64,000 nucleotides of DNA from an uncultured Spirochaetales bacterium (GTDB lineage Bacteria; UBP6; UBA1177): the NCBI GenBank assembly GCA_902774115.1, contig CACYHH010000006.1:62001-126000 (forward strand). Direction: 5' to 3'. This document shows positions 1 to 7,265 of this stretch, one piece after another. A program made the position numbers and the translations under genes. Within the stretch, counting starts at the first letter, position 1. Each line of letters starts with the position of its first letter. Under the pieces are notes generated by a model that ran no database searches, was not told the DNA's origin, and worked only from the letters and a program-made list of their open reading frames with translations.

Positions 1-242
1 AAGGCCGGATCTATCCGGTTGAGGTGAAATCGGGAAGCACCGGAAGGCTGCGTTCGCTTCACTCCTACATTGACAATTCCGACTGCGCCTGTGCAATAAG
101 GCTTTACAGCGGAAAATTTTCCATTGACGAACTCAAAACTCCGATTGTAAACGGCATCGGAGGCAAGAAATTCAAACTTCTTAACCTGCCGCTCTACTGC
201 ACTACGAAAATAAACGAATATATCGAGGAGTTTTTGATATGA
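1..242 (+). CDS. DUF4143-type ATP-binding protein, C-terminal fragment
   Basis: The gene enters from outside the window and only about the last 80 codons are visible, ending with TGA at 240-242. The fragment opens with a stretch reading IYPVEVKSGSTG followed by RSLHSYID. This pattern (a beta strand with an E-x-K nuclease-like motif, then a helix) is typical of the C-terminal DUF4143 domain of the common bacterial AAA ATPases of unknown cellular role. The nucleotide-binding part would lie upstream of the window. The frame is open to the left edge, so the GTG at 24 is not the start. The family is widespread and often strain-variable. The domain call is fairly secure, but no function is assigned. 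Confidence 0.75.
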   Translation, partial: GRIYPVEVKSGSTGRLRSLHSYIDNSDCACAIRLYSGKFSIDELKTPIVNGIGGKKFKLLNLPLYCTTKINEYIEEFLI

Positions 243-321
243 CTCAATTGTTTACGAAAAGTAGCAAAGATCAGAATTTCCGCAAACAAATGTTGATTCG
301 TATTGGCAGCAGGAGATCAAA

Positions 322-994
322 ATGAGACAAATATGTTTTTTTCTGTTGTTTTGTTTGATTGCCGCAACTATATTTTCCTGCAACAAATCGGAAAAGGAAA
401 GAAAACAAGCGGCGGTTTTCCTAAACCAAAACTTACTAAAGAAATAGCAAAGAAAGAGCACGAAGATCTCTATGCTGAAAGAGGAAGTCAGTATATCAAG
501 CTGTGGAGATATTTTGATGCATTGGAAGATTTTAAAAAAGCAATATATCTGGATCCGATAAATTTGAGAGCGATTAAAAAAATCGCTGCTGTATATTTTG
601 TTCTCGGTGATGATGAAAAGTCTTTGAAATATTACAATGATATGATGATGCTCTTAGATATTTTAAAGGAATCTGTGAAAGATGACGAGATGCGGAAAGA
701 GATGGAAAAAGATGCTGAGTTTGCGAAAAATAAGATCGGAGTTCTGGAAAGAATAATTGCAAAAAGGAAGAAAGAAAAAGATCTGACTGCCAGCTATCTT
801 CGGAAGCAGGGCAATTTGAGAGCAGAGGTGGAAAACGGAAAAGGTGTTATGCTCTGTCCTGACGGAGTCCCTGTCAGCATAAAAAAAGCGACATGCAACG
901 GGAAAGAGACGGAATATCTGCTCTACAGAAACAATTTCGGAGAATGGGATTTGCCTTTTATGAACTGCCCGATCAGATGATTTACAGAAAGTAA
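322..994 (+). pseudogene. Frameshifted TPR lipoprotein gene
   Basis: A good ribosome site (AGGAG at 311-315) sits before ATG 322. That frame encodes a lipoprotein signal peptide (MRQICFFLLFCLIAATIFSC) but stops at TAG 445-447 after 41 codons. The body of the protein, with TPR-like helices (LWRYFDALEDFKKAIYLDP), lies in the next frame and stays open to 980. Near the end the frame appears to shift again: after ...FGEWDLPF the current frame ends quickly, whereas the other frame continues YELPDQMIYRK to TAA at 992-994. The simplest reading is a TPR lipoprotein gene carrying two single-base indels, either a decaying gene or assembly errors near A- and T-rich runs. No slippery heptamer for programmed frameshifting is evident. 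If the shifts are real, neither the lipid anchor nor the tail would be joined to the TPR body. Confidence 0.7.
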
Positions 995-1007
995 AATATT
1001 CAAAAAA

Positions 1008-1035
1008 TTGCTTTTTTTCCTTTTTAATGTAATAT
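1008..1035 (+). promoter_or_regulatory. Probable sigma70-type promoter
   Basis: TTGCTT (1008-1013) and TAATAT (1030-1035) are separated by 16 bp and lie about 37 bp before the ATG of the following lipoprotein gene. The match is moderate and was judged by eye. Confidence 0.45.
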
Positions 1036-1071
1036 CACGCGCGATTTTTTTATGTATGTTTGAGGTTTGAA

Positions 1072-1887
1072 ATGATTAAATTAGTGATTTTTTTGGTTTT
1101 TTCGGCTATTTTTTGTTCATGTGCATCTGAACCTGCCGCTCAAGAGAATAAACCTTCTTCTGCAAGAACGTCCGCTGCGGCAAAAGAAATGAAAGAGCAT
1201 TACAGACTCACTTCAAAAGGTGACGAGATCAGGTTTGACGGCAATGTCTACGAGATCAAACAGTATGATGTCAACAAGGATAAAAAACCTGATATTCTTA
1301 ATGTTTTCAAGAAGGTTCCGAACGAAAAGGGCGGCAACGATCTTTTGATTTCGGTCAAAATGATGGATCTCAACCACGATTCCAAGATCGATGTATGGCG
1401 CTATTTCAACGAAGAAACCGGCGCAGTCGTCAAGGAAGAACTTGATCTTGATTTCGACAACAAAGTCGACCGTATCGACTACTTCATCGGCGGCAGTGTA
1501 GTAAGAAGCGAATTCGACTTCCAGTTTGATGAAAAAGCCGACATTATCAAAAATTACGACGAAACAGGCCAGCTCATCGCAATAGAATTCGACCAGAACG
1601 GCGACGGCATGGTTGATTACTGGGAATACTACAAAAACGGCGTCATCGAAAAGATCGAGAAAGATACCGACAAAGACGGCAAACCCGATGTTTCCAAAAT
1701 GCCCGGCGACGACGGTTTCAAGAGCATGGCTCCGGTTGACGAAAAACTGGAAACAAAACCCGATGAAAATGTTCAGGAAAAGCCTGAAGACGAAATAAAA
1801 GTCGAAATCGAAACTTCCGAAGAGCCGGAACCCGCTGCGGCACAGCCTGCTGCAGAAGAAGCAAAACCGGCTGAAGAATCCAAATAG
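1072..1887 (+). CDS. Lipoprotein with Asp-rich calcium-binding-like repeats
   Basis: Start ATG 1072 is chosen because GAGG lies just upstream; the TTG at 1060 would place the ribosome site inside the gene. The N-terminus (MIKLVIFLVFSAIFCSC) is a signal peptide with a lipobox cysteine, so a membrane-anchored envelope protein is expected. The middle of the protein repeats a roughly 25-30 residue unit built around D-x-[DN]-x-D-x-x-x-D: DVNKDKKPDI, DLNHDSKIDVW, DLDFDNKVDRID, DQNGDGMVDYW and DTDKDGKPDV. This resembles EF-hand-like or thrombospondin type 3 calcium-binding repeats. The last 60 residues are a Glu/Pro/Ala/Lys-rich, probably disordered tail. Calcium binding is inferred from the motif only and the role is unknown. 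It lies 31 bp upstream of the lolC/E-type gene and may be co-transcribed with it. Confidence 0.75.
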   Translation: MIKLVIFLVFSAIFCSCASEPAAQENKPSSARTSAAAKEMKEHYRLTSKGDEIRFDGNVYEIKQYDVNKDKKPDILNVFKKVPNEKGGNDLLISVKMMDLNHDSKIDVWRYFNEETGAVVKEELDLDFDNKVDRIDYFIGGSVVRSEFDFQFDEKADIIKNYDETGQLIAIEFDQNGDGMVDYWEYYKNGVIEKIEKDTDKDGKPDVSKMPGDDGFKSMAPVDEKLETKPDENVQEKPEDEIKVEIETSEEPEPAAAQPAAEEAKPAEESK

Positions 1888-1918
1888 TTCCGCTACTTTC
1901 TCCTTTCAAGAGATCTGA

Positions 1919-3217
1919 ATGAGTGAATTTGTAAGGTTTATCGCTTTAAGATACTTCACTCAAAGTCACCGTAAACACACACTTTCTTTTATTTCGCTGA
2001 TTTCCGTGCTGGGTCTTTCGCTCGGCGTCGCAACTTTGATAATCGTCCTTTCTGTCATGGACGGTCTTATCGCGAAAACCGAGGAAATCGTTCTCAAAAC
2101 AACGACTCACGCCAACATTTACAGACTTATCGGCAATTTCGACACGTACCCCGAAGTTGCAAAGCAGATACAGTCTGTTCCCGGAGTGCTGGGAGCAACT
2201 CCGGTCGTTTTCAGAGAAGTGCTCCTGATGTCGGAAAAAGGGCTTTCTACCGCGTTTTTAAACGGGATAGAACCTGAAGGATACAAAAAAATCTCCGATT
2301 TGTCGGAACTCGTGGTCAAGGGTAATTACGAATGTTTAGCAAAAGGGGAAAAGTGCGGATATGTCGCGAAAAATCTTTTCGAGATGAGCGAACTGGACGA
2401 TTTTTTAGGTGAAAAACCTCAGCTTTTTCCGGCTGTTTTAGGTGTCGATCTTGCCGCTAAACTTCAGGTGTCTCCCGGAGACGTCATTTCGATCGTCACT
2501 TCGGGAAGCAGAAAAACTATCGGCGAAGACGCGGTTCCGGTAAGCGGAAATTTAGTCGTTGCCGGAATTTTCGAATCGGGAATGTACGACTACGACTCGC
2601 GTTATCTCTACACAGAGCTTGAAGAAACGCAGAAACTCCTTGATATCGGGCACAATGTCAGTTTTGTTTCGACAAAAGTCGACCGTCCCGGAAATATACT
2701 TGAATTCAAAGGGCTGATGACTGACCGTGTAGGCGGTTTTCCTTTTGCTGTTCAGGATTGGCGCGATCTTCACAAGACGACTTTAAAATTTTTCCATCTT
2801 CAGAAACTGATAATGTTCATAATTCTCGTTTTCATCGCAATCGTCGCTTCTTTCGGAATAATCACGACGCTTATAATGTTGGTTATCGACAAGACACGGG
2901 AAGTTTCGATCCTGCGCTCCGTCGGGGCGAAAAAACGGGTGATACGCGGAATTTTCATGTTTGACGGCTTTATAATCGGTCTTTTAGGAACGATTTTCGG
3001 ATCAGTTTTTGCTGTGGTGATATGTCTTTTGCTGAAAAACGTCGAATTTCAGATAAGCAAAGAGGTTTACTTTTTCTCGACTCTGCCGGTGCAGATGTCG
3101 GTCGAAACATTTGCTGTCGTTATTTTTTCAACGCTTCTGATCTCGGTCGCGGCAACGCTTTATCCGAGCATCAAGGCTTCCGGAATCACTCCGGTAGAGG
3201 GGCTTAGACATGAGTGA
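1919..3217 (+). CDS. lolC: LolC/LolE-family lipoprotein-releasing permease
   Basis: The 432-residue inner-membrane permease belongs to the FtsX/MacB superfamily. It is expected to work with LolD to extract outer-membrane lipoproteins from the inner membrane. Visible features are the N-terminal cytoplasmic stretch ending in a first membrane helix (SFISLISVLGLSLGVATLII), a large periplasmic domain to about residue 290, then three helices with the family-typical segment LVIDKTREVSILRSVGAKK between the second and third. Length is normal for LolC/E. Only one permease gene is present, so it may act as a homodimer (LolF-like) or pair with a gene elsewhere. Its stop overlaps the lolD start by 8 bp, and bamA follows, which places the unit in outer-membrane assembly. 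Confidence 0.9.
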   Translation: MSEFVRFIALRYFTQSHRKHTLSFISLISVLGLSLGVATLIIVLSVMDGLIAKTEEIVLKTTTHANIYRLIGNFDTYPEVAKQIQSVPGVLGATPVVFREVLLMSEKGLSTAFLNGIEPEGYKKISDLSELVVKGNYECLAKGEKCGYVAKNLFEMSELDDFLGEKPQLFPAVLGVDLAAKLQVSPGDVISIVTSGSRKTIGEDAVPVSGNLVVAGIFESGMYDYDSRYLYTELEETQKLLDIGHNVSFVSTKVDRPGNILEFKGLMTDRVGGFPFAVQDWRDLHKTTLKFFHLQKLIMFIILVFIAIVASFGIITTLIMLVIDKTREVSILRSVGAKKRVIRGIFMFDGFIIGLLGTIFGSVFAVVICLLLKNVEFQISKEVYFFSTLPVQMSVETFAVVIFSTLLISVAATLYPSIKASGITPVEGLRHE

Positions 3218-3923
3218 AAATTGTCGGAGCGCGGGCGGCTCGCCTGCAAGCAATGTTATTCTTACTTTGGAAAACATAAAAAAATCCTACTTCGTCGAAG
3301 GACACAAAATCGATGTCCTGCGCGGCGTGAATCTGGAAATGAAAGAGGGCGAGCATCTTTCCCTCACAGGAAAAAGCGGCTCGGGAAAGTCGACACTGCT
3401 CAACATAATGGCGACTCTGGAAAGACCCGACAGCGGAAAAATCCTGCTCAAAGGCGAAGAACCGTCTAAGTTTTCGGATTCAAAACTGAGCTCGTTCAGG
3501 AACCGCGAAATCGGCATAGTTTTTCAGTTTCACCATCTTCTGCCGGAATTCACGGCGCTTGAAAACGTCGCGATTCCGCTGATGCTGACCCAGTCGAAAA
3601 AAACCGCTCTCGAAAAAGCTGAAAAAATGCTTGAAAGAGTAGCACTGACACATCGGTTGAACCACAAACCGGCGGAACTTTCGGGCGGAGAGCAGCAGAG
3701 GGTCGCCATCGCAAGAGCACTCGTTACGGAACCGTCGCTTCTTCTGATGGACGAACCTACCGGAAATCTGGACAACGAGACGGGAAAAATGATAATAGCG
3801 CTCATTCTTTCCATTGCCGAGGAAAGAAAGTTGACGACTCTTTTCGTGACGCACAATCAGGATTTCGCCGCGGAAATGGGAAGAGTCATTGAAATAAGCG
3901 AAGGAGTTATCCGCAGTATATGA
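3210..3923 (+). CDS. lolD: Lipoprotein-releasing ABC transporter ATPase LolD
   Basis: The 237-residue ABC ATPase is expected to power release of lipoproteins by the adjacent permease. It shows Walker A (GKSGSGKST), a Q-loop region (IGIVFQFHHLLPEFTALENV), the signature LSGGEQQRVAIARAL, Walker B (LLLMDEPTGNLD) and the switch histidine in FVTHNQ. The ELxxxENV-type helix after the Q-loop is typical of LolD/MacB. The start overlaps the permease stop by 8 bp and its own TGA overlaps the bamA ATG, so translational coupling is likely. The first dozen codons (MSENCRSAGGSPAS) are an unusually GC-rich extension before the normal domain start and could derive from a small repeat insertion. Confidence 0.93.
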   Translation: MSENCRSAGGSPASNVILTLENIKKSYFVEGHKIDVLRGVNLEMKEGEHLSLTGKSGSGKSTLLNIMATLERPDSGKILLKGEEPSKFSDSKLSSFRNREIGIVFQFHHLLPEFTALENVAIPLMLTQSKKTALEKAEKMLERVALTHRLNHKPAELSGGEQQRVAIARALVTEPSLLLMDEPTGNLDNETGKMIIALILSIAEERKLTTLFVTHNQDFAAEMGRVIEISEGVIRSI

Positions 3924-6253
3924 ATAAATTTTTTCTCTTTTTTGTCATATTTCTTCTTTTCCTGCCGCTTTTTTCTTTGCAGGTGGATAATGTCGCGGTC
4001 GAAGGAACTATCAGAACCGAGCAGTCCATTCTGACTCAGTATTTCAAGGAAAAACGGGATTACAGCGAGAAAGAGATCAACGAGATCCTTGAAAAAATCA
4101 TAGCGATCGAGATTTTCGAGGACGTTTCGATCTACTACGACGATGCAAAACATCTTATCAAATTCAAAGTCGTCGAGTTTCCGATAATCCGATCGGTAAA
4201 ATTTTCCGGTAACAAAAAAATCGACAACGACGACATCAAGGAAGTTCTCACCGTCAAGAAAAACGAACTTCTCGACATGAACAAAATTTCTAAAAATACC
4301 GCAGCGATTCTCGGTGTTTATCATGATAAAGGATACCTTTCCGCGACTGTTGACGCCGATGTGGCAATAAACAAGAAAAAGCAGGAAGTCAATATCGATT
4401 TCAAAATTTCGGAAGGCAAGAAAAGCCGCGTCAAAAAAGTGACGATCGTCGGCAACAAATATCTTGAAGAAGCTGAACTCAAAAAGTACATGAGCGTTCA
4501 GGAGGACGGACTTTTCTCGATTTTCAGCGACGGCGGCTACAAGAAAAGCGCACTTGAAGAAAGCATGGGGGCGATAACTTACCTCTATAACGAAAACGGT
4601 TTCGTCGATGTCAAAGTTTCAAAACCGACGGTCACGATTTCGAAAGACAAGCGCGATATCTATATTTCATACATCGTTGAAGAGGGAAAACGCTACAAGG
4701 TCGGCGAATATGCAGTTGAGGGCGATCCGCTCGACAGCGGCAAACTTCCCGACATGAAGTTCACGCAGAAACCCGGCGAATGGTACCAGCATTCGAAAAC
4801 CATCAAAGATTTCGAGAGACTGAAAAGCATCTACGGAAACGAAGGATATCCTTTTGTCGAAATTCTCCCCGGCAGGCATCTCGACGACAAAAAGCAGTCG
4901 GTCGATATGAATTTCATCGTCAGAAAAGGGGAGAAGTGCTTCATTGAAGAGGTTTCGTTTGCCGGAAACGACAGGACACGCGACAAAGTCATGCGCCGTG
5001 AAATGGAGATTTCTGAGGGTGATCTTTTCAACTATTCGCAGCAGAAAGAGAGCGAATACAACCTGAAAAGGACAGGTTTTTACGATGAAGTAAAAATCGA
5101 AGTCGTCAAAGGTTCCTCTCCAAATATGGCGAAAATGATCGTTACGGTCAAAGAGCGTAAAAGCGGAACGTTCAATGTCGGCGCAGGTTTTTCCTCGTTC
5201 GAGAGTTTCCTTTTCAACGCAAAAGTCGAGCAGAACAACTTCCTCGGCTACGGTCAGAGCCTCAGTCTCGCAGGTCAGCTCAGCAAAATGCGGCGCGAAG
5301 TGAGCCTCAGTTTCTATGAGCCGTGGTTTGTCGATTCGAATGTTTCCTTCAATGTTTCGTTCTACTACAGATACTTGAACTACGATTCCGACATTTACGA
5401 GTACTACGCCGACTACAGCCAGAACAGTTTCGGTTTCAGCGTGACATTCGGTATTCCGATCGCGAAGTATCTGCGTGCATATCTCGGCTACAAGCTGAAA
5501 AGAGTCGATATCAACGGCGCTACGGAACACCAGATGAACTATCTTTACAGAGATATTTTCTCGTCAGGTCTCACGGCGCGTCTCGCTCTCGATATGCGAA
5601 ACGACAGGATGTACGCGACAAAAGGAATATATGTCATAGGCGGAGCCGAATACTTCCCGCGCTGGATGGGAAGCGACGAGGATATCCTCAACCTTGACTT
5701 CAACTTCAGATGGTATCAGGAACTTTTCCTCGGCGTCGTTTTCAGGACGAATATCGAACTCGGCTACAACATTCACCTTCAGAACAAACCGCTGCCTTAC
5801 GCGGAAAGATTCAAGCTCGGAGGAATGTACAGCGTCCGCGGATATCCGTTCTATTCGATCGGTCCGAACCATGACCGCAGCGACACCGACTATAACATAC
5901 CGTCAGACGGAAAAGACCCTACAAGCTCGACTTATCCTTACATCATCGGCGGCGACAAGCAGTTCATAATGAACAACGAGCTTGAGATCCCGATCGTAAA
6001 ATCGATGAGAATCAGCATCGTCGGCTTTGTCGATCTCGGCAACTCTTGGGCAAAAGACGAGCATCTTTTCTACATAAATTCGAAGGATAAGGATATTTAC
6101 GACCTTCCTCTCGGCGTTTTGTGGAGCGCCGGATTCGGTCTGCGCTGGGTAACGCCGATGGCTCCGCTTTCGTTCGAATGGGGATTTCCGCTCACTCCGA
6201 GACCGGGCGACCCGAAATTCCAGTTTGAATTCAACATTAAAAACTCATTCTGA
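3920..6253 (+). CDS. bamA: Outer membrane protein assembly factor BamA
   Basis: The 777-residue Omp85 protein inserts beta-barrel proteins into the outer membrane. After a signal peptide (MNKFFLFFVIFLLFLPLFSLQ) five POTRA units can be seen, each recognised by a V-x-x-V/I-x-G-N-like strand: VDNVAVEGT, IRSVKFSGNKKI, VKKVTIVGNKYL, a divergent fourth (VGEYAVEGD) and IEEVSFAGNDRT. The barrel begins around residue 410 (FNVGAGFSSFESF), contains the SVRGYP motif of the lid loop typical of Omp85 (VRGY), and ends in phenylalanine as expected of a beta-signal. The ATG overlaps the lolD stop (ATGA). Linkage to Lol genes makes this a combined lipoprotein-transport and barrel-assembly operon. Confidence 0.93.
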   Translation: MNKFFLFFVIFLLFLPLFSLQVDNVAVEGTIRTEQSILTQYFKEKRDYSEKEINEILEKIIAIEIFEDVSIYYDDAKHLIKFKVVEFPIIRSVKFSGNKKIDNDDIKEVLTVKKNELLDMNKISKNTAAILGVYHDKGYLSATVDADVAINKKKQEVNIDFKISEGKKSRVKKVTIVGNKYLEEAELKKYMSVQEDGLFSIFSDGGYKKSALEESMGAITYLYNENGFVDVKVSKPTVTISKDKRDIYISYIVEEGKRYKVGEYAVEGDPLDSGKLPDMKFTQKPGEWYQHSKTIKDFERLKSIYGNEGYPFVEILPGRHLDDKKQSVDMNFIVRKGEKCFIEEVSFAGNDRTRDKVMRREMEISEGDLFNYSQQKESEYNLKRTGFYDEVKIEVVKGSSPNMAKMIVTVKERKSGTFNVGAGFSSFESFLFNAKVEQNNFLGYGQSLSLAGQLSKMRREVSLSFYEPWFVDSNVSFNVSFYYRYLNYDSDIYEYYADYSQNSFGFSVTFGIPIAKYLRAYLGYKLKRVDINGATEHQMNYLYRDIFSSGLTARLALDMRNDRMYATKGIYVIGGAEYFPRWMGSDEDILNLDFNFRWYQELFLGVVFRTNIELGYNIHLQNKPLPYAERFKLGGMYSVRGYPFYSIGPNHDRSDTDYNIPSDGKDPTSSTYPYIIGGDKQFIMNNELEIPIVKSMRISIVGFVDLGNSWAKDEHLFYINSKDKDIYDLPLGVLWSAGFGLRWVTPMAPLSFEWGFPLTPRPGDPKFQFEFNIKNSF

Positions 6254-6263
6254 CGGGTCGCGC

Positions 6264-7238
6264 ATGAAAATGAAGAGTCTGGCAAAAATCGTTTTTCTTC
6301 TTTTTCTGCCGGGCTTTTTCTGCGGCTGCACAAAACAGGCCGAAATCCAGAATTTCACTTTTTCAGGGATGGGAACCGTTCTCAGCGTCATCTACACAGG
6401 TGAAAGAAATGAAGCTCTCGAAAATGCGGTAAAAAAAGACGCCGGAATTGTTGAATCCGAGCTAAGTTATTATAAAGACTCAAGTTTTGTTTCGATACTA
6501 AACCGTGAAGCACACGAAAAAGAGATCGAAGTGCCGCCTCATGTCTGCAGACTTATTGAAAAAAGTCTTGAATACGGCGAAATGAGCGGCGGAGTTTTCG
6601 ACATAACCTACAAAAGTACGGGCGAACTCTGGGAAAATAACGGGAACAAGATTCCCGATGACAAAATTATTGAAGAAAAACAGCAGTTTGTAGGCGGCGA
6701 CAAGCTGAAGGTCAACTGCACTGAAAACAAAATAAAATTCGCGAACAAAGGGGTAAAAATCGATCTTGGCGGAGTCGCGAAAGGTTACGCGATCGACAGA
6801 GCCGGTGAAATCATGAAAAAACACGGTGTTGGAAATTTCATCGTGAATTACGGCGGAGATATGCTTTTCTGCGGAAACAAAGGCGGCAAACCGTGGTCAA
6901 TAGGAATTAAAAAACCGGATAACCCGTCAGAAATACTGAAAAAACTAGAGCTTGGTGTCTCCGGATGCAAGGGGATCGCTACAAGCGGCGACTACGAGCG
7001 TTTTTTCGTGATAGAAGGTCAGACTTTCTCGCACATCATGGATCCGAAGACCGGAAAACCGGTGAAAGACGCGAAATCGGTCACGGTTATCGGGGAAAAC
7101 GCGACGGTTTCAGACGCTGCGGCAACTGCCGTTTCGGTTGCTCTGCATGAAAAAGAAAACGTTAAAAAAATTATGGAAAAATTCCGCGTAAAAATATATA
7201 CTCTCAGCGGTGAAGATTCGGTCTTGAAAGAGTGGTGA
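6264..7238 (+). CDS. apbE: ApbE-family FAD:protein FMN transferase, lipoprotein
   Basis: ApbE enzymes attach FMN to threonines of periplasmic or membrane redox subunits using FAD. Motifs visible here are the N-terminal MGTVLSV strand, DLGGVAKGYAID, NYGGDM, GIATSGDYERFF, HIMDPKTGKP (with the conserved His and Asp) and the metal/FAD-binding segment TVSDAAATAV. The start is placed at ATG 6264 (ATG 6270 is also possible), giving a signal peptide with lipobox (LPGFFCGC), so the enzyme is probably a lipoprotein facing the periplasm. It follows bamA after 10 bp and is likely in the same transcript. No Rnf, Nqr or other flavoprotein target gene is in the window. Confidence 0.88.
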   Translation: MKMKSLAKIVFLLFLPGFFCGCTKQAEIQNFTFSGMGTVLSVIYTGERNEALENAVKKDAGIVESELSYYKDSSFVSILNREAHEKEIEVPPHVCRLIEKSLEYGEMSGGVFDITYKSTGELWENNGNKIPDDKIIEEKQQFVGGDKLKVNCTENKIKFANKGVKIDLGGVAKGYAIDRAGEIMKKHGVGNFIVNYGGDMLFCGNKGGKPWSIGIKKPDNPSEILKKLELGVSGCKGIATSGDYERFFVIEGQTFSHIMDPKTGKPVKDAKSVTVIGENATVSDAAATAVSVALHEKENVKKIMEKFRVKIYTLSGEDSVLKEW

Positions 7239-7265
7239 TTTAATATTGGAAAAATAGGTTGCCAA

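Noticed and set aside
370-450. Programmed ribosomal frameshift joining the lipoprotein signal to the TPR body
   Set aside because: No slippery heptamer or following stem was found, and a second frame change is needed at the 3' end, so plain indels are simpler.
4667-5530. A 287-codon minus-strand frame inside bamA
   Set aside because: It lies wholly opposite POTRA and barrel coding sequence and has no family pattern.
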